From positions 62,001 to 126,000 of the forward strand of contig SRSI01000066.1 in assembly GCA_005656395.1 (NCBI GenBank): DNA of 64,000 bases, read 5' to 3'. The notes beneath the pieces are model-generated. The model made no database searches. It worked only from the letters and a program-made list of their open reading frames with translations, and was not told the origin of the DNA. Shown piece by piece: positions 31,425 to 43,928 of this stretch. Both the position numbers and the translations under genes were made by a program. The stretch is from Strongyloides papillosus. Lineage: Eukaryota > Nematoda > Chromadorea > Rhabditida > Strongyloididae. The stretch's first letter is position 1, and every line of letters begins with the position of its first letter.

Positions 31425-33995
31425 TCAGGTATCTTCATTTTTTACAATTTTTATTTTTTTCTCATCAGGATTTGAAAAGACACTGCCTACATAGGGCCTT
31501 TTTTCACCGATTCCAGTAACATTGTTAACAGACAATTCAATTATTTTTTCTCTATTTATGTCTATCGTCTTTTGACCATTTTTCACAAGTACTGATTGCT
31601 GGGCTTCAGATACCAAGTCAGATTCTTTTATAGGTGTATCTAACTCAGGCATTGTACTTGTAGATCCCGGCTGTAATGTTTCTATTGATGCTCCTGTTTC
31701 TTTTTTAGCATTTCTAAATATAGGATCAATAGGTCTTGAAGAATAGTCTATTGGATTTCCATGATCATCTAAATGGAGTGTTGTTCCATGGCTTTGTAAT
31801 TGATTTTTACATTGGCTAAAATAACAGCTTAAAAAATTGATCATTAGTGATGGAGCTAATGGAGGTTGTTCCACATATTGTTGCTCTTTTTGACTATTGT
31901 TTACTGATTTTAGAAAACTTTCTGGAATATTATTTTGTGCATCATTGATTCTTGTGCTAATATTAGATGAAATAATTGAATTTTGTGGAGAAGATTTACT
32001 TGAATTTTGTTGAAATCCTGTCAGTGACATTTCCCTGTGATTTTCATTTTTTGTTTGATCAATTAAATTTTTTATATCTGATACTTGGAGAGAATTATCA
32101 TTTGATGTAAAATTTGAATCGTTACTATCATTTTTGTTTTTCGTAAATGTCTGAGTATAGTGCATCTCTGTGGCTGCAAGTAATGCTGTAGAAGGAGTCA
32201 GTGTTGCATTAACATTTTTAGATTCTATATTATAATCAATGACTTTTTTAGCCTTTGAAGAATTTGAATCTGTAGATAATTTATCATGATTTAATAGTTT
32301 TTGTGGTTCAACAAATTCTTTTCTTTGATCTGTATTCATTGAAATTGTTTTAGGTAACAATTCACTATTATTTTTAACTTTTTCATCATTTTTTAATGAA
32401 GTATTAAATTCAATATAATGATTTTCAGAAGTTCCAGTGACATTTAAAACATCATCATTTAATAAAACTGACTTAAAAGAAATATCATTATTCTTAACAC
32501 CTTTAATCGATTCTTCAGCTCTTCTTTTTGAACCCATTGGTAATTGATCAATAGTATTATTAAAACTAACACTCTCCTTTGTATGTTGAAGTAAACTTTT
32601 ACATTGTGGGAAAAGTTTATTTACACCTTGTGTTTTTTCTGATAAGGATATTTGTTTTATATCATTATTATATTGATGCATAGTGGTATTCACATTTGAC
32701 GACATACTATTTAAATTTATATTTGGATTTTCAAATAATAATGTTTGATTAGAAGAAGTCGTAGGAATTGGTTTACTGATAATATTAAGTGATTGACAAA
32801 CAGGTGGCGCTGGATCAACTGGTATCGGACCTTTTGGACTGGAACTTATGGAAAAGTAATTTCCACGAGTTATTGAAACATTTGGACTGTTTATACTACT
32901 ATATTGTGCCATTTCATTATTTTCATGTATATTTGTATGTTGAAATGTATTTTTAGCTTCATTACGCATTTTTAATAACTCTTGAATATAACTTTGTGCA
33001 CCTGGATGTCCATTTTTTGCTGCATGTAAAGCTATAGATAAACTACTCATACTAGAATAATTTTGTGTAGATGGTTGTTCATTTATTGTTGATGGTTGTT
33101 GTGGTAAATTATTTGTACCAAAAACATTTTGAGCTAAAACATTATCAAGATTTAATTGATTTGTTGATTGTTCAGGTTGCAAATTATTTAACATAGTCAT
33201 TTTAAAAGGGGTTGATTGGGTATGATTAGAAATTTGATTTTGTTTAGATTGCTGATTTAAAATTGAACCTATTGATGAAACGTTGTTTGGTTGTGATTGC
33301 AAACTTTGTAAAATGTTAAGAGAATTTGCATTATTTGGTAATGAATTATTTTGATGACTATTATGATTAACAGCAATATTTTGTCCTATTCCTGGACCAA
33401 TATTATGCTGTTTCTGCAGTAAATTCCCTCCTCCATTTTCATTTTGATGATTGTTAGTATTTTGTTGTTGAACTTGCTGTACTAACGCTATTATTTGAGC
33501 ATTAGATGGTGTGGTATTTTTTAAAGCTTGTTGTTTCAATAAAATTTCTTTTGCTTGATGAACTCCAAAATTATAAAAAAATCTTAATGTTGTTATATCG
33601 TGTAAAGGCAAATCAACACCACTCCTATACTGACTACAATTGGCGTCTAAATTAACACTACCGTATGTTTCAAGATCAAAATGTGGAACATTAATTAAAG
33701 GATTAAAAAGAGGCCATCCTAAACTTGAAGTTACAATATTAGAGAGCTGTGTAAGACTACCATGAATATTTCCATTTAAAGATAGTGAATTTTGTAAATT
33801 TGTAAGACCAGTTTGTATAGAATTTGTTTGTTGTAGTTGTTGAGATCCTCCAGGTGTAAGGAGATTTTGACTAGATGTTTGGTTAACTGTGCCTACTCCT
33901 TGTACTTGATTGTTAGAACTTTGTATCACATTGAAATTTGCACCAGTAATATGGGGGAAATTGGAAAAAGAATTAGTTGAATACATTGAAACCAA
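31425..33995 (-). CDS. Gln/Asn/Ser-rich 856-residue protein, unknown, possibly transcriptional
   Basis: This is a single minus-strand exon of 856 residues, an unusually long intronless frame here. Most of it is low-complexity Asn/Gln/Ser with poly-Q/N patches (QQVQQQNTNNHQNE). Two islands stand out as ordered: residues about 92-155 (SLGWPLFNPLINVPHFDLET followed by YGSVNLDANCSQYRSGVDLP and LHDITTLRFFYNFGVHQAKE) and about 735-775 (LAPSLMINFLSCYFSQCKNQ). There is also a KRRAEE motif and a terminal KRPYVGSVFSNPDEKKIKIV. No signal peptide or TM is present. Q/N-rich regions with short ordered islands are common in chromatin and transcription co-regulators, which is inference. I do not recognise the family. 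Prion-like composition alone could explain aggregation-type behaviour. Confidence 0.75.
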   Translation of the reverse strand: MVSMYSTNSFSNFPHITGANFNVIQSSNNQVQGVGTVNQTSSQNLLTPGGSQQLQQTNSIQTGLTNLQNSLSLNGNIHGSLTQLSNIVTSSLGWPLFNPLINVPHFDLETYGSVNLDANCSQYRSGVDLPLHDITTLRFFYNFGVHQAKEILLKQQALKNTTPSNAQIIALVQQVQQQNTNNHQNENGGGNLLQKQHNIGPGIGQNIAVNHNSHQNNSLPNNANSLNILQSLQSQPNNVSSIGSILNQQSKQNQISNHTQSTPFKMTMLNNLQPEQSTNQLNLDNVLAQNVFGTNNLPQQPSTINEQPSTQNYSSMSSLSIALHAAKNGHPGAQSYIQELLKMRNEAKNTFQHTNIHENNEMAQYSSINSPNVSITRGNYFSISSSPKGPIPVDPAPPVCQSLNIISKPIPTTSSNQTLLFENPNINLNSMSSNVNTTMHQYNNDIKQISLSEKTQGVNKLFPQCKSLLQHTKESVSFNNTIDQLPMGSKRRAEESIKGVKNNDISFKSVLLNDDVLNVTGTSENHYIEFNTSLKNDEKVKNNSELLPKTISMNTDQRKEFVEPQKLLNHDKLSTDSNSSKAKKVIDYNIESKNVNATLTPSTALLAATEMHYTQTFTKNKNDSNDSNFTSNDNSLQVSDIKNLIDQTKNENHREMSLTGFQQNSSKSSPQNSIISSNISTRINDAQNNIPESFLKSVNNSQKEQQYVEQPPLAPSLMINFLSCYFSQCKNQLQSHGTTLHLDDHGNPIDYSSRPIDPIFRNAKKETGASIETLQPGSTSTMPELDTPIKESDLVSEAQQSVLVKNGQKTIDINREKIIELSVNNVTGIGEKRPYVGSVFSNPDEKKIKIVKNEDT

Positions 33996-36900
33996 TAATT
34001 ATAAAAGTAGTCAATAGTTATAGATATAATATTCTCCAATGCTTCATTAAAATATGTTGCTGTGTTGATATAAAAATTTACAACAAGCCTATATTATCTA
34101 AAATATTTTAATTGATGTAATTATTATTAAATAGAAGATGCCTAGAATAATAGCTTTATGATTACACCTTTGGCCAACTCTCTGAAAGAAAATATTTTTT
34201 AAAAATTTATATATAAATGTGCTAAAAACGTTTTTGTATACATTTAAAAAAGCAATCACTAAATTTCCGTTAAACATGATATTACTTATCTTTATCTACA
34301 TGTATTATGATATTTAAATAAAATTCATGTTTATTAAATACTTAACATACTAAAAAAAATAAGGATGTCATATTTTTCTTTATATTTTACTAAAAAAAAT
34401 AAAATTCTGCATTTTATGGTAAAAAATTACTTTAATTATCACTACAAAACAAAGTTTAAATTTAATATGTCATATTCTTATAAAAAGCCACAAGTCATAG
34501 AAAATGGTAATGTCTTTGTGATAAAAAGAAATGCTAGGAAACATAGTTTTTTTATTAGTAATTATATTAATTAATAAATATACATTATTTTAATATTAAA
34601 AGATAAAACAACTAATTTTTAAATAAAAGGTTTAAAAATTGCACATGTATGTTATAAATTTTAATTTACTAGCTTACTTTAATTAAAAAAATTAAAAACG
34701 AATTAAATTAAAACTCTAAAAAGTTATCACCAAACTTCAATAATTTATATATTTATTAAAATTATTTCACGCTATCTTCATTTTAAAAAATGATATATTA
34801 CTAGTATTATACACAAAATTTTTTGTTTTACCATTAAGATATTCATTTAAATATTGTAAAGGTATCCATAGTAGTTGATGAACATATTTTTTTAATTTTA
34901 GTTTAAAACACACTATTATGATACAACTACTATACAAAACATGAAAATTTTTCATGTGATCGCTAGAATGTAATATATGTTGACTCAGACTATAAGTATC
35001 ATTTCGTCTCTGTATTTTATTTCAATGATTCAATATCATAGATCTTTGTAATATCTTATCAGAATGTATAATCAAAAATATTTGATAATACTAACAATTA
35101 TTATACAACAATTAAATATTTTGAAGACAAAGTACAAATAATAAAGTATATATTACTTTGACATAATCAAATTTTCACATGCGATATAATTGTATTTAAG
35201 TAAAAAAAAATTTATAAAAACGCAATAAAAAAATAAGACTAAATTCTATATATATTTACTAACAATATCAATATTAGTTTTATGAAAAAATAGTAAAAAT
35301 ATAAAATATATTAATAGTATTGCAGCTGTAACAGTCAAATATGGTAACTTCTATTACTAAATAAAACAATTGAAATATTAAAATGTGTTCTCTAGAAAAT
35401 ATAGATGATAAAAAAGATTTATTTATATTTTTTGCGATAGGAAATAATGTAATTTTTTAAATGAGAAATGTCAATATATTAAAAAGTGTTTTTAATATTT
35501 TACAGTTTATACATGATGTTATGACATAAATAATAATACTAAAAAATACGTCTTCTACCATAATACAAAAGATAAAGAAATACTATGTAGAACGATTTCA
35601 TTTTATTTTATATTCCAAACACTAGAAATTTCAAATAAAAAAACATGTCAAAACACTTTCTAAGCGTTTCTGATTTTATAAAATTTTATTAAAACAAATA
35701 ACCACATCATATCAAGTGAAGAAAATATAATGACATTGACTGGGCTCTATTATTTCTCAAAAGTTCTTATGAAATTTCTGATAAATAGTTTTTTTAATTA
35801 TATTTTAATTAGGAATGTTTGCAATTATTTTGTTGTTTAATCAATAACAAATATTATTTTTATTTTAACAGTAATTTATCATAAAACACCTTAAAATATT
35901 ATATAAAATAGATATTATACATATACATTATATTTTAATACCTTAAAACTTTTTATATTTAATTTAAAAGCTTTTAACACTTAACATACAATTTATGATA
36001 GACTAGAAATAACTAACAAATTAAATAGACTAAATAGTAACTTAATGATAATAATTAAAAGTAATGGAAAAAAATTTACTTTATATTAAATTAAACGGCA
36101 ATTTCACTTACAACAATTAATTAACTAATGATCTCGATATACTTTCTAATAAAATAAAATTCCCAAAAGTTTATAAAAGATCATAAGTTTAAAGATAAGG
36201 AAATAAATGCATGTTATAAAGTAATAATGAGAAGGACAATATAAATATTAAAACCATCATTTATCACACCTATCCAGCAAAATATTTGCCATAGGCATAG
36301 AAAATTAGACATAATAAATTAACAATTCATCCACACATGGCAACACGTTGTAAAACACCAATAAACTCTTTTATAACGTGCATTTTACATTTAGTCATTA
36401 TAGGGTTTTAAATAGATAATGTACCTGTTCTGTATGATAAAAGACATGATAAATGAAGTAATCTAAAAGTATCAATAAAGTTTATAACAAAAAAGATGAT
36501 ATGTCTTAGAATTAATATTTCACTGTTTAACAACATTTTTGTGAATGATAATTGAATGTTTATAACGATGATATACAAAGCATACTATAAGAAATCTTTA
36601 AACTAAAATGCATTTTAAAAATTTTATATCATCAAAGGTTAATTTACAGCCTAATAAAAATAATTTAAATATATTTTTTTATACCATTACTATAATTAAT
36701 TAAGGAAATTTTAAAATATTCTAATTTGTCAAACATTATATTTTTTAGAGTTTATTTTGTGAAATCTGTAAACATATAATATATAACTAAAACAAAATAA
36801 ACATGTTGTTGAATTAATAGATATTTTCATAATTGTTTCTAATATTAAATATTATAAATAAATTAATACTTATAGAAAATATTCTAAACGAAAAATTATG

Positions 36901-38634
36901 TAACAAATTAAAAAGTATAAAGTGACATTAAACACACTTTTATTATTATTTTTATTATTTCTTGGTTTTTTCGCTTAATAAATACTTTTTTTTATAAAAT
37001 TTTATTGCTAGATTTGAATTATAATGAATAATTACATAAAGTTCGTTAAACTTTTTTTTATAAATTTAATCTAGTGTATATCAGTGTAGTTAAAAAATTA
37101 TTTAATTTTTTCCTACATTTTGACGTTGGTATATATTTAATGATTATAGTGTAAAGTTAAATAATGTGTAAAAAGCTTAGGTATTTGCTATAAACTACCG
37201 TTAAAATTTGTAATTTCTTTAAAGTAACATCACTAGTCAAAATTTTTTATACACTATATATGAAAAATATTTTTATAAACTTTAGAATTTTGTTTAATCC
37301 ATTCCATTATTTAATTATTATACTATCAATAAATTGGTATAAAATTTTAAATTATACAAAATATTCATTAAATATTATAATAAAATAAAAGACTAAAAAT
37401 AATCATAAGCTTTGATTGTTTAGTTTCTAAGTAAATAAAAGTTAACTTCGTTAAACATTAAAAGTTTTAATTAAATTATATTGAAAAAAATTTTTTTGTA
37501 TACTTTTATAAATAATGGGATTGATTAATTGTATGAAAATTAAACAACTGCGATACATCAATAAATCTTTCTATGTGAATGCCATGGCATGTGTCTTTGA
37601 CACTATAGAAGATTATATTTTTATGTAATGTTGTAGACATTTGACAAGTCGTTGTCATTAAGATTACGTATCCTTTGTAAGAATATGATTAATGAATACT
37701 TGTTGTTTTTTCCTGACGTTTTTAAAATATAGAAATTTAAATTACATAATAAAACATATAATTATCATAAAGTATGAAAATATTATTACATAAAAATATG
37801 AATTTTAAAACATTTTAGCTGTTGTAAATAATTAATATTTCATCATAACGTAAAATTTCCCTATGAATATAAATCAATTTAATAATGTTATATATAACAA
37901 AATAATTTACAAATATTTTTTTGTTAACTAACATACAAAATGATAATAAAAAGTTTAATATTTCAATGTTTTAATTTAAAACTTCTTATTTAAAATCTAT
38001 TTAAATTATTATTAAGGTAGATAAACAGAAAGGACATTATACTTACTTATTAAAAACAACTTCCGCAAGCGTTATAGAAAGTATATAAGATAAAAATAGA
38101 ATAAAAATATATGATAAAAAGTATTACCAACATAATTTTTAACAAATTAAGAATGTGCATATTTTTTAAAAATATTATATGAAATAATCTTTTAGTAATT
38201 TACAATTCTTATACGTTATAATATAACATAATATTATTAATTACCTAGAAAACTATTATAAATAATTAAATTATTAAAATGTTACTTTTTATATAATTAA
38301 TATTTAACATTCCTCTAAAAATGAATTAATATAAAGAATCACAAATTTTTTCTCCACATTATTATTCTAAAATTTTCTGTCTACAAAAAATAAGTTAAAA
38401 ATATAACTTATTGTTAAATCATCCTTTATTTTATATTTACTTTAATTTCATTCAATCAAACATCACTATACTTCAAATTATTTATTGTACTTCAGAAAAA
38501 ATAAATTGGATGACATTTGACAAAATGTCTATAATAATCAGTAAAGATACCTTATTATATATAAGTATGAAATGTCAAACTTTAAATTAATAGTAAATAA
38601 TAATATTAATTAATAATTAATATTAACCAGTAAA
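33996..38634. other. Gene-poor region, 4.6 kb
   Basis: Almost pure A/T-rich sequence with frequent A and T runs. The longest frames (for example 34365-34574 plus and 34767-34955 minus) are short, Lys/Asn/Phe/Tyr-rich and look like composition artefacts. It lies upstream of the Gln/Asn-rich gene (start 33995, minus) and downstream of the aldehyde dehydrogenase gene, so it could hold a large promoter or enhancer region. No tRNA, repeat family or transposon ends were recognised. Confidence 0.5.
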
Positions 38635-40212
38635 TTATTTATGTGAAAAAAATGATGTTAGATATCCAATAACGAATGCTCCTACAAAACTAAATATTGA
38701 AAACCAAGGTATAGAAGAAGGAATGGGAATACGGAAATTTTGTAAAGACTTTAAATTATTAAGTTTCTTTTTATTCATAGGTGGATATCTCATTTTCATC
38801 AATGTTTCTAAGAAGAAACCTTTCTTTAAAACAGCTTTTTCGTGAGTAAATGTATCAAAACCAAATTTTCCACGATATCTTCCCATACCACTAGTTCCTA
38901 TACCTCCAAATGGCAAAGTATCAACTGTAAGATGCATGATAACCTAAAAGTAAATATTATATATTTTTATGTAAAATGCTTAACAAATTTGTGTAATATT
39001 TTTAGTAATGTTATTTATATTCTTTTTTAAGGTACTTACATCGTTAACTGTACAACCACCTGAAATAACTTCAGATAAAAATTGTTTACAAGACATCTCT
39101 GAGCGAGTAAATATATATGAAGCTAATGGACGTTCTCCACTTTTAATATATTCAATTGCATCATCTAGGTTTGAAACAGTTAAAATTGGCAATACTGGAC
39201 CAAAAATTTCGTCCTCCATAAATGGATCATCTTTAGACACATCAATTATTGTTGGTGGTATAAATAAATCGCTTTCATCAGGAGTACCTTCTTGAACTAA
39301 AATAGTTCCCTTTGTTTTATTTAATAAAGTTGATATTCTGTTCCAATGTCTATTGTTAATAATTCTACTGTAATCCTTAGAACCCTGAACATCTTCACCA
39401 TAAAATTCTTTTAATGCACTCTTTAATGAAGCAACTAACTTTGGTTTAACTTCGCTTGTTGTTAATATGTAGTCTGGAGCTAAGCATGTTTGACCACAGT
39501 TTAACCATTTACCCCAAGCAATTCTTTTACCAGTGATATTTATATCAACATCATTATCAACGAAAACAGGACATTTTCCACCAAGTTCTAGAGTAACAGG
39601 AGTTAAATGCTCAGCTGCAGCTTTCATAATAATTTTAGCTACGGGTGGGCATCCTGTATAAAAGATATGATCAAATTTACACTTAAGAAGTTCTGTTGTT
39701 TCAGGAACACCACCTTGAATAACACAAATTTCATTTGGTGAAAAATATTTGGAAAATATATCATAAAATACTTGTGATGTTGCTGGAGCCATTTCAGAAG
39801 GCTTAATAATAGCAGTATTACCTGCAGCAATGCATGGAATTAAAGGTAATAATATCATTGATATAGGATAATTCCATGGTGAAATTAGTAGTACAACTCC
39901 TTTAGGTTGCTTTTTAAGAAAAGCTGTATCTAATGCTGTCATATGTGTCAGTTGAACATATTCATCTTTACACCATTCATCGAGATTATTTAAAAAATAA
40001 TCAATTTCTTGGAGTGCTGAAGATATTTCAAGAATATAGGTATTATCAGTATTGCGTCTAAGATCCTTGTACACAGCTTCTGTTAAATTATCAACATTAT
40101 CAATTATTGCCTCTTTTAAAGCTCTTAGTGTCTTTTTTCTAGAAGATAATTTTTGACTATTTCCTTTCAAAAAGTATTCTCTTTGGTTGTTAATAATATC
40201 CTGACAATTCAT
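38635..40212 (-). CDS. Fatty aldehyde dehydrogenase, ALDH3 type, membrane-anchored
   Basis: Two minus-strand exons, 40212-39040 and 38943-38635, phase 0, with a 96-nt intron, long for this region, give 493 residues. Catalytic elements are present: PWNYP (Asn114), LELGGK (Glu209), GQTCLAPDY (Cys243), EDEIFGPVLPI, and in exon 2 LPFGGIGTSGMGRYRGKFGF followed by DTF. The C-terminus has a hydrophobic anchor (IPWFSIFSFVGAFVIGYL), as in human ALDH3A2, placing the enzyme on ER or peroxisomal membranes, where it oxidises long-chain aliphatic aldehydes to fatty acids with NAD+. A small change is IFYTGCPPVAK, where mammalian enzymes have Asn in place of Cys. It is a nematode alh-type gene; the exact orthologue is not assigned. 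Confidence 0.93.
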
Positions 40213-41035
40213 ATTGAAAAAACTCTAAAATATAGTTAATCGTTAATAAAAAAATAATTGTCATGAATTTATAACTTTTTCTTTGAAAAATGTGCGTTAG
40301 TAAAATTTCTTAATATATAATACAATAAATAGACATATAAGAGGAAAAAATTAATGATGCTAGAATAACTGTCAACAATATTACCATTTATATAAATTTT
40401 ATCAAAATTTTGTGACTGCTTATCTTAATATTTGAATACATACTAGAATAAACTTTTTGATAAAATAATTATAAATAGAATCTTTAAGTGTCACATATGA
40501 TAATAAAATTAAATTGACACAAACTAATTTAAAATCGCATTTAGTCAAAAAAGGTAAATAATTTAGCGTAAAAATAATAAAATCAAAATAATGGAAATAT
40601 TAAAGTGGTAGTAAAAACATTCTATTGATCATTGTATTTAAAAATTCAAAAATAACAAAAATAGGAAAAAATATTTAAAAATGGAATGTAAAACATTGTT
40701 ATCGATATTTTTAAGCACAAATAGCATTTTTTAGTTACGCGCTCGAGAATAACATATTAACAAAAAGACCGAAGAGAAAGAAATAAACTGCATTTTAATA
40801 GTATACACAAAAATAAAAATGCTTAAAACCTTAACCTTTTGTTTGTAGTGTGTATTCATTTCCATTACAACATAACAAAAAGGCTGCAACAAAAATTTTT
40901 GAAGGATGGAAAAGTTAAAATTACCGTGTGATAATTTGTTTTTATATAAATAATTTATTCTTCTTTACACTAAAAAATTCAAAAAAGTAAATATGCATAA
41001 ATACATGTATTAAAGAAATTTATCAAACAATTTTT
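40213..41035. other. Intergenic region, ALDH promoter / REPS 3' side
   Basis: Same-strand (minus) spacer of 823 nt. It is A/T-rich with no supported frame. A CG-containing patch (TTACGCGCTCGAG, 40735-40747) is the only compositional break. Confidence 0.5.
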
Positions 41036-42807
41036 TTAAAGTTGTGTTGGTTTTCTTGAATTTATTTGTTTTTCATCACTATATTTTTTCTCGATTTCTT
41101 CGAGACGTAATTGAAGTTGAAGCCTAATTTGAATAAGAGTTGAACGTTCCTTTTCTAATTGCCAGTTGAATTTACGTAATAAATGACAACGTTCTTCAAA
41201 TGTTAAATTAGATTCATCAAGAAATGGTTCATCTAACTTTTGAGAAAAAACGTTATCGCCAGAAGGTGTTGATTTAAGTAAATTATCTATAAAAGATTTT
41301 TAAAAATAAAATATAAAAAGTTACCTAATTGTTTTGCTAGACGATCAAAGTCAGTATTTGTCAATGTATCTGTTTGAGCTGAAGCGTCTTTAAAACATTT
41401 ACATATATTTTCTCCATTAAAATTATCTTTTAATAATAACTTTTCTTTATCAGTAAGAAGAGATTTACATATATCTTTAGCTTTTAGTGAAGAAAGAACA
41501 TCTTCTTGTATCATTAAATCCATAGATGCATTTTCATTTATAATAGCATTTAAAGCATTTGTATCTAAACTTGCACTTCTACCATGACCTTTACCAGGCT
41601 TAAGATTTAAAGGCCGTGGAGGTGGTAAAGGATGATCAATTAAATCATTATCAATAATTGGTGATATCAATACCGGAGTAGAACTTTTAGTAACACTTGT
41701 CGGAGAGCTTGACAATTTTTTTGCTCTCGGTGTTTGATCAACTATAAGAGGTGGTGTTTTAGAAAAGTTTGACATCATACTAGAATCATCTATAATTTTA
41801 TTTGAATTATGAGTACCATCATTATCTAATTTTAAGTTATTCTCTTTCCCATTTATTTCACATGAAAAATTAATATTTCCCTCCTTATTGTTACTACTTT
41901 TATCAAATTGTCGCCAACTTTTCTTGGATTCATCATCCATATTACTACTACATGTTGTACTACTTGTTAAACTTTCATTAAATTCATTCTCTCTTGGTTC
42001 TTCTTCTTTAGGTCTAACTTCATCTGGTAAGGATTGTGGGATTTTTATTCCTCCTTTTATACGCAATACTACAAGATGCATAGCCATAGAAAATTCTTCT
42101 AAATTTAAAAAACCATCTTCATTAACATCAGAGAGCAACCAAATTCTTGACAACTCCTCTGGAGGTAGCCTTGATTTTTCAAAAAAGTCCATAACAATCT
42201 CTGAGTTACCTTCAACAGCACCATCTAACGATGCTCGGTAATTTGGTCCGTTACAAGCTGTCTGAAGGTGTAAAAAACATTTTTCATAGTATGCTTTTTG
42301 TTCTTTTGTCATAATAAAAATTGTTGGTGACGGTGATGGTCGTGGGGTAGAAATTGAAGGAGGTGGAGATGGAACATTAGAAACAGCATCACCATTTTCA
42401 TGTTCTAAATCATCCTCATCACATAGTAAATTTTTCCTTTCTGTTTCTGATTCTGTAGCATCCGAAGAGGAAAAAGAAGATGAATCATAATAGTTATCAT
42501 CTTCACTTTCAGATGTATTAATGTTTGTACTTTCTTTTCTAAAACCAAAATCTTTATTTTCTGAATCAATACTAAAATCATCAATACTGTTTGAGTTATC
42601 ATTTGTAGAATCAATTGAACTACTCCCCTTCATTTCGTTACTTTTTGTTTCGTTAAATAAAAATGTTTTGTTTTTATCATCTTCATTAGACAAAGTTGGA
42701 TTTTTACAATCAACTATTTCTTTGTCCGTTTTTTGGTTCCAATCAATATTAGTACATAGGTTAGTTTTGCTTTCCAAAACTAATTTTTCTTTTAAAGCGT
42801 TACTCAT
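41036..42807 (-). CDS. REPS: EH-domain endocytic protein, REPS (RalBP1-associated Eps) family
   Basis: Two minus-strand exons, 42807-41325 and 41286-41036, phase 1, with a 38-nt intron, encode 577 residues. After an acidic Ser-rich N-terminus, one EH domain covers about residues 166-263: TKEQKAYYEKCF ... SRLPPEELSRIWLLSDVNED followed by GFLNLEEF, with an intact EF-hand loop Asp227-Glu238. EH domains bind NPF peptides of endocytic adaptors. The middle has proline-rich LPPPRPLNLKPGK. The C-terminus, provided mainly by exon 2, is a coiled coil (WQLEKERSTLIQIRLQLQLR ...), the place where REPS proteins contact RalBP1. One EH plus Pro-rich plus coiled coil is the REPS1/2 layout. Human REPS has two EH-like regions in some isoforms; only one is seen here. 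Confidence 0.85.
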
Positions 42808-43440
42808 TTTATTATAAAATATAAAAATAAAAGTTCTTTCAAACTTAGTATGTAATCAATAATAAAATATTTATCTAAAAATTAAGTGAAAAATAATAAC
42901 TATCCAATAAAATATTATAATTTTATATAATAAAATTATTATGTGAAATTAATTTATTTCCGAAGTACGTAAGAACATTTAACTGTTTGAGTTCTATATG
43001 AAATTTCCCAGTAAATTAAATTGGAATAAAAAAAGTTAAAAAAAAATAAAATTACCGATAAATTGCATATGGCTGAAAAATATGTATATAATAAAGTAAA
43101 AAATTCCTGAAATTATAGAAACAACTACCCAAAGAAAAATATATATTTGAATAAAAAAACAACGTGAAATTTTCTTTACATTGAATTAAATGAAAAATTA
43201 TTATAACACTCAGTGGATAAGTTAACTTTTTTTGTTCTTATAATTAATATAATAAACTTTCTTAGAAAAAAAAGGTAGACATCTTGTTTTTTTATTGCAT
43301 AAATTCCAAAAGTATATCACGAAAACATTGTTGTCAATAAGGAGAACGTGTAAACATTCGCTATAAGAATTCTAGAAGAAACTATTTCCCAATATATAAT
43401 TTTTAATAATATTACAAATAGGTTGATGAAGTGTTAGAAA
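42808..43440. promoter_or_regulatory. Divergent intergenic region REPS / mRPL33
   Basis: This 633-nt A/T-rich spacer between minus- and plus-strand genes has no open frame. An acceptor-like ATTACAAATAG (ending 43421) lies 19 nt before the mRPL33 ATG and is the likely trans-splice site. Confidence 0.5.
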
Positions 43441-43744
43441 ATGGCTCCCAAATCAAGGTTAGTTGATTTTATTTCTATTTACATATATATATATATTTTT
43501 AATAGGTATGTCATTGTTCGGTTAGCATCAGTCATTTCTGGTACAACAAGGATTTGGGTCCGTGAAAGAGCAAAACCCAAATTTTCTGGAGTTTTTTACG
43601 ATCCAGCTAGTAGGTTTTTTTTTCTAATTCCTTTTATACATATCTTATTTAGTTGGAAGAAATGTAATGTTTGAAGAAGTTGATAGGGTAAAAGGAAAAT
43701 CTGATTTAACAAAACAAGTGAAACAAATGTATAATTTATCATGA
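43441..43744 (+). CDS. mrpl-33: Mitochondrial ribosomal protein bL33m
   Basis: Three exons, 43441-43457 (17 nt), 43506-43609 and 43653-43744, give 70 residues. The join gives MAPKSRYVIVRLASVISGTT followed by RIWVRERAKPKFSGVFYDP and then the third exon IGRNVMFEEVDRVKGK. The pattern VRLxSxxSGTxxxWxRxRxKxKxxxxxYDPxxxxxVLF is that of metazoan MRPL33, a small protein of the large mitoribosomal subunit; the bacterial zinc-ribbon cysteines are absent, as usual in animals. The first exon encodes only five and two-thirds codons. A (TA)n run sits in intron 1 near 43482. The SRPRB gene starts 184 nt downstream on the same strand with a trans-splice acceptor directly before its ATG, as in nematode operons. 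Confidence 0.92.
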
Positions 43745-43928
43745 ATGAACAGAAATAATGGATATAACGTTTATTTAGTATATTTTAGTGGTCTTTTAAT
43801 TGCTTTATTTTTTGTTGATAAATGATATATAATAAGTTTGTTATTTAAATATGAAATAAGCAGTTAATATCTGTTCTGTACATTAAATTATTATTTCCAA
43901 ATTTACTATATTACTTTATAGAAGACAA

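Noticed and set aside
34365..34574. 69-codon ORF upstream of the Gln/Asn-rich gene
   Set aside because: Lys/Asn/Phe/Tyr composition expected by chance in A/T-rich DNA, no splice or family support.
39008..39295. 95-codon plus-strand frame
   Set aside because: Antisense shadow of the aldehyde dehydrogenase exon.
41888..42241. 117-codon plus-strand frame
   Set aside because: Antisense shadow of the EH-domain gene.
43475..43500. (TA)n repeat suspected as a mobile-element footprint
   Set aside because: It is a short microsatellite inside an intron; no inverted repeats or target duplication seen.
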